Shown here: piece by piece, positions 19,740 to 28,058 of the stretch
Numbering within the stretch: position 1 is the stretch's first letter
Layout: each line of letters starts with the position of its first letter
DNA from: Janthinobacterium sp.
Lineage (GTDB): Bacteria > Pseudomonadota > Gammaproteobacteria > Burkholderiales > Burkholderiaceae_D
Direction: 5' to 3'
NCBI RefSeq assembly: GCF_009923995.1
Contig: NZ_RFSK01000004.1
Location: forward strand, 62,001-126,000
Length of the DNA stretch: 64,000 bases
Program-made: the position numbers and the translations under genes
The notes under the pieces: model-generated
The model's database searches: none
What the model saw: the letters and a program-made list of their open reading frames with translations, nothing else
Told to the model about the DNA's origin: nothing

Positions 19740-20777
19740 ATGAATACCACGCTTCCCGCTACCCATCAACGCTGGGAAATTCCCTCCCTGGGGCTGGACC
19801 GGCTCGCATTGCGCGAACTGCCGCTGCCGGCGCCCGAGGCAGGCGAAATCGTCATCGCGACCGAGGCCGTGTCGCTGAACTATCGCGACGCCGAAGTGGT
19901 CGACAACGGCATGGGCAATGCGCTGGCGTTCCCGTTCACGCCGGCGTCCGACATGGCGGGCCGCGTCGTCGCGGTGGGTGCCGGCGTGACGCGCTTCGCG
20001 GTCGGCGACCGCGTGCTGTCTGCCTACATGCCCGGCTGGATCGACGGCGTGCCGCTGTCATGGTCGGAGGCGCCGACCCGCGGCGGCCCGCTGTCCGGCG
20101 TGCTGTCGCAGTATGTGGTCGATTCGGCCGAATGGTATGTGCATGCGCCGCGCACCTTGAGCGCCGCGCAGGCCAGCACGCTGCCGGTGGCGGCGCTGAC
20201 CGCCTGGATGGCCCTGGTCGAACTGGGCAAGCTGCACGCCGGACAGACGGTGGTGGTGCAGGGGACGGGCGGCGTGTCCCTGTTTGCCGTGCAGCTGGCC
20301 GCCGCCCACGGCGCCCGCGTCATCGTCACCAGCGGCAGCGATGCGAAGATCGCGCGCGCCATCGCCCTGGGCGCCCAGCACGGCATCAACCGCAATGCCA
20401 CGCCGGACTGGCAGCAGGAAGTGCTGGCCCTGACCGGCGGCCGCGGCGCGGACCACATCCTGGAAATGACGGGCGGCGAGAACGTCGCGCGCTCGCTGGC
20501 CGCGGTGGTGCAGGGCGGCCGCATTTCCATCATCGGCCTGCTGGACGCCGACAGCTTCACCTTGCCCATCCTGCCGGTGCTGGGCAGCCGCGCCACGATC
20601 GTCGGCATCGCCGTCGGTCCGCGCCGCGCGCTGGAAGACCTGGTGCGCGCCATCGACCTGCTGGGCATCGAGCCCGTGATCGACGCCACCTATCCGTTTT
20701 CCCAGGTGCCCGCCGCGTTTGCCCATCTCCAGCGGGGCGCGTTCGGCAAGATTGTGGTGCAGGTTGGCCAAGAATGA
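19740..20777 (+). CDS. NAD(P)-dependent alcohol dehydrogenase / quinone-oxidoreductase-like protein
   Basis: 345-residue MDR-family enzyme: GroES-like N-terminal domain (LNYRDAEVVDNGMG) and Rossmann domain with VVQGTGGVSLFAVQLA. The zinc-binding Cys/His residues of classical ADHs are absent, which points to the quinone reductase/zeta-crystallin branch. ATG at 19740 follows TAGG; a TTG at 19725 is less likely. An MFS exporter gene follows 99 bp downstream; both may be regulated by the divergent LysR protein. Confidence 0.82.
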   Translation: MNTTLPATHQRWEIPSLGLDRLALRELPLPAPEAGEIVIATEAVSLNYRDAEVVDNGMGNALAFPFTPASDMAGRVVAVGAGVTRFAVGDRVLSAYMPGWIDGVPLSWSEAPTRGGPLSGVLSQYVVDSAEWYVHAPRTLSAAQASTLPVAALTAWMALVELGKLHAGQTVVVQGTGGVSLFAVQLAAAHGARVIVTSGSDAKIARAIALGAQHGINRNATPDWQQEVLALTGGRGADHILEMTGGENVARSLAAVVQGGRISIIGLLDADSFTLPILPVLGSRATIVGIAVGPRRALEDLVRAIDLLGIEPVIDATYPFSQVPAAFAHLQRGAFGKIVVQVGQE

Positions 20778-20876
20778 GGGCCGCGCCATGTATCGTACGA
20801 CAGCGCGGGCGTGCCACCGCGGGCGGCGGGACAGGCGGCAGGCTGCCCCGGCCGTTCGGCGGGCGGGAGTGCGCCG

Positions 20877-22064
20877 ATGACTAGGCGGATTCCCTCGTCT
20901 GCGGCGATGCCGGCCATCATGCTGGGACTGTTTGGCCTGTACACGCTGGAGTTTGGCATCGTCGGCATCCTGCCCGACATTGTGGAGCGCTTCGGTGTCA
21001 CGGTGGCGCAAGCCGGCATGCTGATGGGCATATTTGCCCTCATCATCGCCATCCTGGGGCCGTTTCTGGTGCTGATATCGTCCCGCCATGACCGCAAGAA
21101 GGTCCTGGTGGCAGCGCTGCTGGGCTTTTCCGTCTGCAGCGCCTTGTCTGCCTATGCGCCGAACTTCTCCAGCCTGATGGCCCTGCGCATCGTGCCGGCG
21201 CTGCTGCACCCGGTATTCTTCTCGGCCGCATTTGCAGCAGCGGCCTCGCTCTATCCCAGGGAGCGGGCGGCGCATGCCATGGCACAAGCCTTTGTCGGCA
21301 CCAGTTTCGGCCTGGTGCTGGGCGTGCCGGCGACGACCTGGGTGGCGGCGCATGTCTCCTACGAGGCGTCCTTCCTGTTCTGTTCTGCCGCGACGGTCAT
21401 CGCCGGCATCGGCCTGATGCTGATGCTGCCGGGGCAGGGACGTCCGGTGGCGCTGAGTTTCGGACGCCAGCTGGCGGTGCTGCGCAAGCCCGCGCTGTGG
21501 CTCAACATCGTCGCCACGGTGCTGGTATTTACTGCCATGTTCTCCGTGTACAGCTACGCGGCGGAATATTTAAGGAGCGCCACGGGCATGGATGCCACCA
21601 CGACCAGCCTGGTTCTGCTGGTCTTCGGCATCGGCGGCGTGTCGGGCAATTTGCTGGCAGGGCGGCTGCTCGGCCGCAATATGGTCGCCACCACGCTGCT
21701 GCATCCCGTCGCGCTGGCCTTGGCCTATGGGGTGCTGCAAGTGTGCGGCAGCGCAAACCTTGCCAGCATGACCATCATCGCCGTGCTGTGGGGCGCAACC
21801 CACACGAGCGGCATGCTGATAAGCCAGGTGTGGCTGACTTCCGAAGCGTCCGAGGCACCCGAGTTCGCGACCAGCCTGTTTGTGTCCGCCGGTAACGGCG
21901 GCGTCGTGCTGGGCTCCGCGCTGGGTGGCAGCTTCATCAACGCCTACGGCGTGCAGGGCATCGTCTGGTGCGGCCTGATCTTCTGCCTCCTGTCACTGGC
22001 AGCGATCGCCGCGAAAGTGTTACTTTATCCGGCGCCGTCAGGGGGAGCCGCTGCCGTCAATTAA
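20877..22064 (+). CDS. MFS transporter (DHA1/arabinose-efflux-like)
   Basis: 395 residues with about 12 membrane helices. The loop after helix 2 has the MFS signature (LVLISSRHDRKKVLV) and helix 5 the V-P-A-T-T-W variant of motif C, features of drug/sugar exporters such as AraJ/YdhP. GGGAG precedes the ATG at 20877. The C-terminus is immediately followed by decayed mobile DNA, so this is the last intact gene before the AT-rich island. Confidence 0.85.
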   Translation: MTRRIPSSAAMPAIMLGLFGLYTLEFGIVGILPDIVERFGVTVAQAGMLMGIFALIIAILGPFLVLISSRHDRKKVLVAALLGFSVCSALSAYAPNFSSLMALRIVPALLHPVFFSAAFAAAASLYPRERAAHAMAQAFVGTSFGLVLGVPATTWVAAHVSYEASFLFCSAATVIAGIGLMLMLPGQGRPVALSFGRQLAVLRKPALWLNIVATVLVFTAMFSVYSYAAEYLRSATGMDATTTSLVLLVFGIGGVSGNLLAGRLLGRNMVATTLLHPVALALAYGVLQVCGSANLASMTIIAVLWGATHTSGMLISQVWLTSEASEAPEFATSLFVSAGNGGVVLGSALGGSFINAYGVQGIVWCGLIFCLLSLAAIAAKVLLYPAPSGGAAAVN

Positions 22065-22100
22065 GACGCCGTGCGGGCCGGTGCAGGTGACTGGCCCGCA

Positions 22101-22472
22101 TTCCCCGTACGCGCCCCGAACGGCGAACAGATGGGCCAAGTCCACGTCCGCGACCCGCACCGTTTCGACTTTCGCGTGGCCGGGGCACATTAGATCGCCA
22201 GCTACATGGCGAAATACTGCGCCAAGGAAATGCAGTGCAGGGCGCTTGACCAGAAACGCAACTTCCGCTCCAGGGGCATCGTGGTACCGGAAGTCGATGT
22301 ATGGCGGGTGCCGTTTTGTGCAAACATGCTGCGCGCTGCGCAGGTCGCATTTCAGGCGCTTTCCGGCCATTGCAGGGACGGTTTGCAGACCTGGTGCAAC
22401 AACAATCTCGGCGTCGTGTACCTGGCAACGGCACCGGGAATGCCACAAGTGGTGGACGATGGCCCGTTCTGA
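22101..22472 (+). pseudogene. Decayed rolling-circle replication initiator (HUH Rep) fragment
   Basis: One frame reads FPVRAPNGEQMGQVHVRDPH... and, after an in-frame TAG (about 22191-22193), continues as IASYMAKYCAKEMQ...LDQKRNFRSRGIVVPEV to a stop at 22470-22472. The Y-M-A-K-Y-C-A-K stretch matches motif 3 (YxAKYxxK) of the phiX174 gpA/filamentous-phage gpII superfamily of nicking Reps. The upstream HUH motif is missing and a stop interrupts it, so it is a remnant. It fits an old filamentous-phage-like or plasmid insertion near the dif site. Confidence 0.5.
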
Positions 22473-22511
22473 CAGTTCTCCACCTTGATTGACGGGGAGG
22501 AGGGACGTGAC

Positions 22512-22799
22512 ATGGCAAATTTTGATGCTAATTCACTGCGGATACTTGAGCAAATTGAGGATGAATTTCGCAATCAGTACTGGATTATTCGAAATTCCAG
22601 ACGAACGAACTGGAGGGCGGTCAACCGCACGAGAATGTTGGGCGATTTTATGTACATGCTTGGGGTGCCTAAATGGGCAGTGCAACAGGCCCGATATTGT
22701 TTGCGTTTACGTGTATGTGAGCGTTGCTTTAAGGACGAGATTCGCTGTCATGGAATCTGTGATCGTGCGATGCGGGGAGACTTCGATAGCCAAAACTAG
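22512..22799 (+). CDS. Small hypothetical protein in the AT-rich island
   Basis: 95 residues (MANFDANSLRILEQIEDEFR...). I recognise no family. A strong GGAGGAGGG site 6 nt before the ATG supports expression. The C-terminal half has four Cys in a C-x2-C...C-x4-C arrangement (VCERCFKDEIRCHGIC) that could bind zinc. It lies between the Rep remnant and the putative abortive-infection operon and has lower GC than the host genes, so it is probably part of the same foreign segment. A hairpin/T-tract terminator follows. Confidence 0.5.
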   Translation: MANFDANSLRILEQIEDEFRNQYWIIRNSRRTNWRAVNRTRMLGDFMYMLGVPKWAVQQARYCLRLRVCERCFKDEIRCHGICDRAMRGDFDSQN

Positions 22800-22910
22800 A
22801 ATTGAAAAAGGAGATTTTCACAACTTTTTTTGCGGGTTTGCAACATTTGAAGTGGCTTTTAAGCAATTTTTGCGGTTAGAATGCGAGAAGTACCGCAGAA
22901 TTTCCTTAAA

Positions 22911-22933
22911 GCACATGTCTATTGTGCCTTTTT
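22911..22933 (+). terminator. Rho-independent terminator
   Basis: GCACA (22911-22915) pairs with TGTGC (22923-22927), followed by C-TTTTT. It separates the small cysteine-containing gene from the operon starting at 23008. Confidence 0.5.
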
Positions 22934-23007
22934 AAGTAGCTGTGGCCATTTTAATCTTAAAGTAAGGCCAAGTGAAAACACACATTTGACGCCTTAAAAA
23001 GGAATAT

Positions 23008-23826
23008 ATGTCAATGGAATTTGAGGTTGTAATAGATACCCAACAATATGCAGTAGACATGAAATCTGGATTGGATACATTGAAAGGTGTTTCTGATGCT
23101 ACACGCTGTATTGCCCAGACTGTGCTTGAACGTAAAGTTCCTGTAAGGAAAACGGCACACGCACCAGTGCGAACCGTAATGAAACGCACGTTTGAAGGGT
23201 CCTACGGTCAAAAATTTAGCATTGATGTATTTGATGATATTCTCCAAGCCAAACTTACCGCTATTGGACAATCTGCATTTTCTGAAATTATTTCTTTCTA
23301 TTTAAATGAATCTATATATATTGAGATAAAAGATTTGTCGGACAAGGCGCAAGAGGTAATAGATTCTCTTGGAAATTTATCGCAAGAACTTACTGATCGA
23401 TTACGTATTACTGCAGTAACGAATATTCATGCAGTTACAAAAAATTTCGGCCACGATGTAAGAGTTCAATATCGACAACGTGATGGCATAAAGCTTTTAG
23501 TGGAATTCAATGACGAGTCAGTAAGAACTCTTGATTTGGAGCGTTCTAACGAGGAAATTGAAATACTAGCTGCGATAACTCGATTTAATACTAAGACAGG
23601 AAATGGTCGGCTTCAAATAAAAGGGTCGAATGAAACCGTGGCCTTCGGATTTTCTACCGAGTATGAGAGTATTTCGATGATAGGGAAGAAGAAGTTTTCT
23701 ATAAATTTAAATGAAAACAATGGCATAAAGCCTGAATATCATTTGCATATGAAGCTGAAGGTTTCCCCGGTTCGGATTCACAGTCAAAAAATAGTGAAAT
23801 ACATTGTGGAGGGTTATGAAAGTTAA
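23008..23826 (+). CDS. Unknown protein, first gene of putative abortive-infection operon
   Basis: 272 residues, AT-rich codons, no family recognised. No signal peptide or membrane helix is visible. The N-terminal half is mixed alpha/beta; the C-terminal 110 residues are predicted beta-rich (VRVQYRQRDGIKLLVEFNDESV... and LHMKLKVSPVRIHSQKIVKYIV). AAAAAGGA lies 4 nt before the ATG. It overlaps the next gene by 11 bp, so the two are translated together. Given the partner's resemblance to putAbiC, it may be a sensor or regulator; this is inference from linkage alone. Confidence 0.7.
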   Translation: MSMEFEVVIDTQQYAVDMKSGLDTLKGVSDATRCIAQTVLERKVPVRKTAHAPVRTVMKRTFEGSYGQKFSIDVFDDILQAKLTAIGQSAFSEIISFYLNESIYIEIKDLSDKAQEVIDSLGNLSQELTDRLRITAVTNIHAVTKNFGHDVRVQYRQRDGIKLLVEFNDESVRTLDLERSNEEIEILAAITRFNTKTGNGRLQIKGSNETVAFGFSTEYESISMIGKKKFSINLNENNGIKPEYHLHMKLKVSPVRIHSQKIVKYIVEGYES

Positions 23827-24550
23827 TTGGTATAGATTTTTCGCCATAACTGCTATGGTCCTGGTGGGATTGACTTATATAGTCAAATTCTGCGGCTTTG
23901 GGGCATCCACTGCTGAAGATTTTGCGATATGGGGGCAGTTTGGCGACTATATGGGGGGATCGTTGAATCCCATATTAAGCTTCATATCTATTATGCTACT
24001 TATAAAATCGCTTAATCTGCAGAATGAAACAAATTTGGATTTGCGAAATGAATTAAGGGAGAACAAGCGAAATGAAAAGTTGAGGTCATTAGGACTTCTA
24101 TTTTTTAATATGATAAATTCGCAGAAGTTATTACTGGATAATTTTTCGTTTGATTTTCCCAATGGGGTGATGCCTGAGAAACGTGGTGCGGCAGCAATAA
24201 TGCACATTGAGGATGGAGTTCATCTTCTTCGGCAAGTAGGGGCAAAAGATACTGCAATTACTAATTTTCTGACGGCATTGGATTCAACAGATCAAATCTA
24301 TGGGATTCTTCGCGCTTTTTATATCACTGTAAAAATGGTTACTGAGAAACTAAGTGATGAAAATGATTTTACAGCCAACGATAGAAGGGAGCATTTATTG
24401 ACACTGATTAATTTTACGGACTACGCACAATTCAGACTTGTATTGATGGCCATTCAATTTTTAGACGTTCATGGGGCGAGATATCTCAAAGAGAATAAGG
24501 ACTTTATGGCAACACTAGAAGAAGTTAAATCGGGAATAGATCTTTATTGA
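23816..24550 (+). CDS. Putative phage abortive-infection (putAbiC-like) membrane protein
   Basis: 244 residues. Helix 1 (about residues 8-26) and helix 2 (about 45-62) bracket the motif W-G-Q-F-G-D-Y-M-G-G-S-L-N-P-I-L-S-F, which I associate with the putative phage abortive-infection family (putAbiC). A coiled-coil (LRNELRENKRNEKLRSLGLLFF) and an all-helical cytoplasmic domain follow. GGAGG sits only 3 nt before the ATG at 23816, inside the preceding gene; a TTG at 23804 is an alternative. AT-rich composition marks it as acquired. The defence role is inferred from family and context. Confidence 0.68.
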   Translation: MKVNWYRFFAITAMVLVGLTYIVKFCGFGASTAEDFAIWGQFGDYMGGSLNPILSFISIMLLIKSLNLQNETNLDLRNELRENKRNEKLRSLGLLFFNMINSQKLLLDNFSFDFPNGVMPEKRGAAAIMHIEDGVHLLRQVGAKDTAITNFLTALDSTDQIYGILRAFYITVKMVTEKLSDENDFTANDRREHLLTLINFTDYAQFRLVLMAIQFLDVHGARYLKENKDFMATLEEVKSGIDLY

Positions 24551-24632
24551 AGAGGAGTGGTTCAGATCAAGCCCCGAAAGCATGTAGACCCAAGCATGGA
24601 GCAACCACAAGTATCTTCCACTCCGACTTCTT

Positions 24633-24660
24633 ATTTGACATAATATAAATTATGCGAAGT
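24633..24660 (-). other. XerCD recombination site (chromosomal dif)
   Basis: Read on the minus strand: XerC arm ACTTCGCATAA, 6-bp centre TTTATA, XerD arm TTATGTCAAAT. Against E. coli dif (GGTGCGCATAA-TGTATA-TTATGTTAAAT) this matches 8/11, 5/6 and 10/11. KOPS octamers (GGGNAGGG) lie on the plus strand to its left and almost only on the minus strand to its right, as expected around the replication terminus. It also borders the island with the decayed Rep, in line with dif being a target of XerCD-using filamentous phages. Confidence 0.85.
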
Positions 24661-25969
24661 TGTGGAGCAATTCGTCAAATCCCCCTTTTTGCAAGTTGGA
24701 CAATCGCAAATGCGATTTTAGCGTCTTGGACACGCGTGCTCCCAGGATTTCTGCGCTGCGCATTCTGTCTGGCCTGGACTCTCGCCGCGAAGCTGGCCCT
24801 TGAGCGAAACGCGCAGCATCCGTGGCCATGGATGCCGCCTGTTCCGTGTGGCGCCCGGCTGCCGGTGCAATGATGGCGGTTCGATGTCGCGCGGACTGTC
24901 CTGCCGTGCCGCTACGGTTGCTCGTGCCTTGCAGCGCGGCCTGTCTGGAGCCGTCACGCGCCTGGTTTCCTGCTTGCGCCGCTACGTGGCTGCGGCAGCT
25001 GGCGTAGCGGGATTGCCAGGAAACTGTTGTTCTGCGCATTCCTGCGCATTCGGCTGCGGCGCTGCGCCATCAGGCTGCGCTAGCGCATGGTCCGCGTCGC
25101 GCTGCTGGCTGCACGACGTTTTTACCAGCCAGGCGTGGTGAACACGGACACGGACCGTTCCGGCTCGGTGCCGTGGCCAGTGCGCCGCGCTCATGGCCGC
25201 GCTGGTCCGTTCGGGACGCGCCACACGCAGTCCCGGGGCCTGGGGGCAAAGCCAGCTGCCGGGATGCGGGGCCTCCCATCGCCATGATCCGGGCGCCTCG
25301 CATACTTTAAATGGCAAAATCATGCTGGTGCTTGCGGGTGCAAGATTGCCTGCCTTACATGCTGCATGCGGCCATACCCGGGTCTCGTCGGGCATGATCA
25401 CAGGGAAATATCGTATTGAAATCAATGAGCTACTGATAGTTTTGAATGTAAAACATCATATTTTCCATGGGTCGGCCACGCAGCGCATTTTTGCCAGCCT
25501 TGATGTGTTTTCGCCATCTTTTGCATCGGAGGCGTCCTGGACCATGCTGAGGCAAGTGCGCCCGATGCCCGGCAATCCCGGCGGCGGCAGCGCGACCCGG
25601 CTGGGTGGCTGATGGCCGGTCGCTGCTCACATCGCGGCTTGAATGCAGATACGGCAGATACTGCAGATGCGGCCGAAGCGACCGGGCGGACGCAGGCGAT
25701 CTGCGGCTGGAAACTGCGCCGTGGCCGTCGCTGGCGTCTTCCTCCCTTCCCCGCCCTGCTCCCGGCGCCTTCCTGGCACCATACCAGCCCGCGGGAAATC
25801 GGGCACTGGTATGGCCCGCATCGGCCGTCTACTGGGGAAGATTGGCAACTGGTATTGTGATCTTGCGCAAAGGATAAAACCAGTTGACTACCACCTGCAA
25901 TGCTTGCACTCTGAAAAATCGGACGGTGTGCAGCCGGCCGGCCATGAAAAAATACATAAGGAGATGCAA
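24661..25969. other. 1.3-kb region without a supportable gene
   Basis: Between dif and the chitinase no frame shows a convincing protein: the open frames on both strands are compositionally shadow-like, lack ribosome sites and match no motif. Composition changes from GC-rich (24.7-25.3 kb) to mixed (25.3-25.5 kb). The last about 150 bp presumably carry the chitinase promoter. I see no RNA gene or repeat. Confidence 0.5.
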
Positions 25970-27346
25970 GTGAACCGGACAGTCATGAATACCCTCATCA
26001 TTACCCTCTTTGGCGGGACGCTGGCCGCCTGCGGCGGTGGCAGCGACGGCGCCAGCGGTGGCGCGAGCCAGCTGCTGGCCGGCGGCACCGAAGCGGTCGC
26101 CTGCTATACGCCGTGGAACAGCGGCACCGCCTACAACGGCGGCGGCAAGGCCAGCTACAACAACGTCAATTACACGGCCAACTGGTGGACGCAGGGGAAT
26201 AATCCATCGACGAGCAGCGGCGGCGCCGGCAGCGGCCAGCCATGGACGGTGGTGGGAGACTGCGGCACGCCCACCCCGACTCCTACGCCGACTCCAACTC
26301 CTACACCTACGCCAACTCCGACGCCAACGCCTACCCCTACCCCTACCCCTACTCCGACGCCAACACCAACACCAACACCAACTCCGACACCGACGCCCAC
26401 CGGCCTGGCCAAGCACGCGCTGATCGGCTACTGGCACAACTTCACCAACCCCAGCGGCGCCACCTATCCGATCAGCCAGGTCAGCGATGACTGGGACGTG
26501 ATCGTCGTCTCGTTCGGCGACAATGCGGGCGGCGGCAATGTCAGCCTGACCATCGATCCGGGCGCCGGCACGGAAGCGCAGTTCATCGCCGACGTGGCCG
26601 CCAAGCGGGCCAAGGGCAAGAAAGTCATCCTGTCGCTGGGCGGGCAGAACGGCTCCGTTTCCGTCGGTTCCACGGCCGAAGCGACGAATTTCACCAACAG
26701 CCTGTACGCCATCATCACCAAATACGGTTTCGACGGCATCGACCTGGACCTGGAAAACGGCGTGGCGCAGGGCGCGGCCATCCAGACCTATCTGCCGATT
26801 GCCGTGAAAAACCTGAAAGCCAAGGTCGGCAGCAGCTTCTACCTGTCGATGGCGCCGGAATGGGTGTACGTGGAAGGGGGCTACACGAGCTATGGCAGCA
26901 TCTGGGGCGCCTACATTCCCATCATCAATGCCTTGCGCTCCGAGCTGACGGTGCTGCATCCGCAGTACTACAACAATGGCGACATCTACACGCCGTACGC
27001 GACGGGCGCCATCAAGGCCGGCTCGGCGGACCAGCTGGTGGCCACGGCGCGCATGCTGATCGAAGGATTCAACTATGGCGGTAATACCTTCGCGGGCCTG
27101 CGTCCGGACCAGGTGGGCTTTGGCGTGCCGTCCGGCCGCAGCTCGGCCGGCTCCGGCTTCACGACGAATGCCGACGTCAGCAATGCCCTGAACTGCCTGA
27201 CGCGCCTGCTCAACTGCGGCACCATCAAGCCGCTGCAGGCGTATCCGGACTTCCGCGGCGTGATGACGTGGTCGATCAACTGGGACCGCCACGACGGCTA
27301 TAACTTCTCCGTGCCGACGAAGGCCGTGCTGAAAACCCTGCCGTAA
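25970..27346 (+). CDS. GH18 chitinase-like lipoprotein with CBM5/12 domain
   Basis: 458 residues. Lipoprotein signal with lipobox LAAC (Cys about 21), a short ChtBD3/CBM5-12-like module (ACYTPWNSGTAYNGGG...NWWTQGNNP, about 44-82), a (Pro-Thr)n linker (about 101-144), then a GH18 barrel. The catalytic motif is DGIDLDLE with the acid/base Glu at about 262; SLGGQNG is the other conserved strand. Chitin hydrolysis at the cell surface is predicted. AAGGAG 6 nt before GTG at 25970 decides the start; the nearer ATG (25964) touches the ribosome site. Confidence 0.88.
   Translation: MNRTVMNTLIITLFGGTLAACGGGSDGASGGASQLLAGGTEAVACYTPWNSGTAYNGGGKASYNNVNYTANWWTQGNNPSTSSGGAGSGQPWTVVGDCGTPTPTPTPTPTPTPTPTPTPTPTPTPTPTPTPTPTPTPTPTPTPTGLAKHALIGYWHNFTNPSGATYPISQVSDDWDVIVVSFGDNAGGGNVSLTIDPGAGTEAQFIADVAAKRAKGKKVILSLGGQNGSVSVGSTAEATNFTNSLYAIITKYGFDGIDLDLENGVAQGAAIQTYLPIAVKNLKAKVGSSFYLSMAPEWVYVEGGYTSYGSIWGAYIPIINALRSELTVLHPQYYNNGDIYTPYATGAIKAGSADQLVATARMLIEGFNYGGNTFAGLRPDQVGFGVPSGRSSAGSGFTTNADVSNALNCLTRLLNCGTIKPLQAYPDFRGVMTWSINWDRHDGYNFSVPTKAVLKTLP
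26269..26400 (+). repeat. Pro-Thr codon microsatellite in the chitinase linker
   Basis: An about 130-bp run of hexamers of form CCNACN encodes the PT linker. Such tracts can change length by slippage in multiples of 6 bp without breaking the frame, altering the spacing between the chitin-binding and catalytic domains. Confidence 0.8.
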
Positions 27347-27381
27347 GCGGCCAGGCCCGCCCGCGCATGGGGGCCACCGGC

Positions 27382-27966
27382 TCACATGCGCAGCAAGGCC
27401 GCGCCCAGCACGCGCATGTGCAGCGCGATGCCCTCGCGCTGCGTCTCTCCGCCGCCCTGCGCGTGCTTGAGGCCATCGATGGTCGCCAGCATCAGCTGCG
27501 CCACCTGCGCGGCGTTCGCATCGACCCGGCGCAGGGCGATGTCGCCGGCGGCTTCGGCCTGTTCCAGCGCGCCGGCCAGGGCGTGGACCAGCCTGGCCCG
27601 TGCCGCCAGCGTGATGCCGGCGGCCAGCGTCATGTTGGCGTCAAACAGTTCCTCTCCATGGGGACTGGCCGAAATCTCCGCCAGCAAGCCTTGCTGGAAT
27701 GCCAACAAGGCCGTTTCCATGCGCGCGAAAACGGGGCCGGGTTCGGCCAGCGCCGCTGCCACCTGCGCCAGGACCGTGGCATGGGCCCGTTCGGAACCGG
27801 CGCGGAACACGTCTTCCTTGTTCCTGAAATGCAGGTACAGCGCGGCGCGCGACATGCCCGCCGCCTGCGCGATGTCGAGCATGGACGTCTTGCGGTAGCC
27901 GTAACGGCAAAACACGGCCAGCGCCGCATCGAGGATGTGCTTTCGTTTCAGGGCATCGTTCGTCAT
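27382..27966 (-). CDS. TetR-family transcriptional regulator
   Basis: 194 residues: N-terminal HTH (RKHILDAALAVFCRYGYRKTSMLDIAQAAGMSRAALYLHF...KEDVF) and an all-helical ligand domain. The ATG at 27966 begins the usual TetR N-terminus; the frame extends upstream to a TTG at 28017, but that reads through the operator. A perfect 12-bp-arm palindrome lies 6 bp upstream, and the NTF2-like gene is divergent, so the repressor likely controls both. Confidence 0.87.
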   Translation of the reverse strand: MTNDALKRKHILDAALAVFCRYGYRKTSMLDIAQAAGMSRAALYLHFRNKEDVFRAGSERAHATVLAQVAAALAEPGPVFARMETALLAFQQGLLAEISASPHGEELFDANMTLAAGITLAARARLVHALAGALEQAEAAGDIALRRVDANAAQVAQLMLATIDGLKHAQGGGETQREGIALHMRVLGAALLRM

Positions 27967-27971
27967 GCGGA

Positions 27972-28005
27972 CATGTTGACACTCTGAGTATATAGTGTCA
28001 ACATG
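27972..28005. promoter_or_regulatory. TetR operator: perfect 12-bp inverted repeat
   Basis: CATGTTGACACT (27972-27983) and AGTGTCAACATG (27994-28005) are exact inverted repeats with a 10-bp AT-rich spacer. A further TTGACA...TGTCAA pair lies just downstream (28011-28035). The site sits between a divergent tetR gene and the gene at 28059, overlapping probable promoters of both. Confidence 0.8.
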
Positions 28006-28058
28006 ACTTTTTGACAAAAACCGTCAAAGTGTCAATCACCGTCTCGAACAGGACTGTC

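Noticed and set aside
22489-22935. Longer overlapping frame (148 aa) in the island
   Set aside because: It starts at TTG inside the ribosome site of the 22512 gene and runs through its terminator; the 22512 frame has the better start.
22936-23010. ATTTGAC... stretch as a second dif-like half site at the island start
   Set aside because: Only the first seven bases match the XerD arm; no central region or second arm.
24650-25612. Several open frames on both strands between dif and the chitinase
   Set aside because: Arg/Ala/Ser-rich GC-shadow compositions, no ribosome sites and no family resemblance.
26269-26400. Possible CRISPR array because of regular repeats
   Set aside because: The period is 6 bp with no spacers and the frame is coding; it is a microsatellite.
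26170-26412. Open frame on the minus strand encoding (Gly-Val)n across the chitinase linker
   Set aside because: It is only the complement of the Pro-Thr repeat; no ribosome site or known protein.
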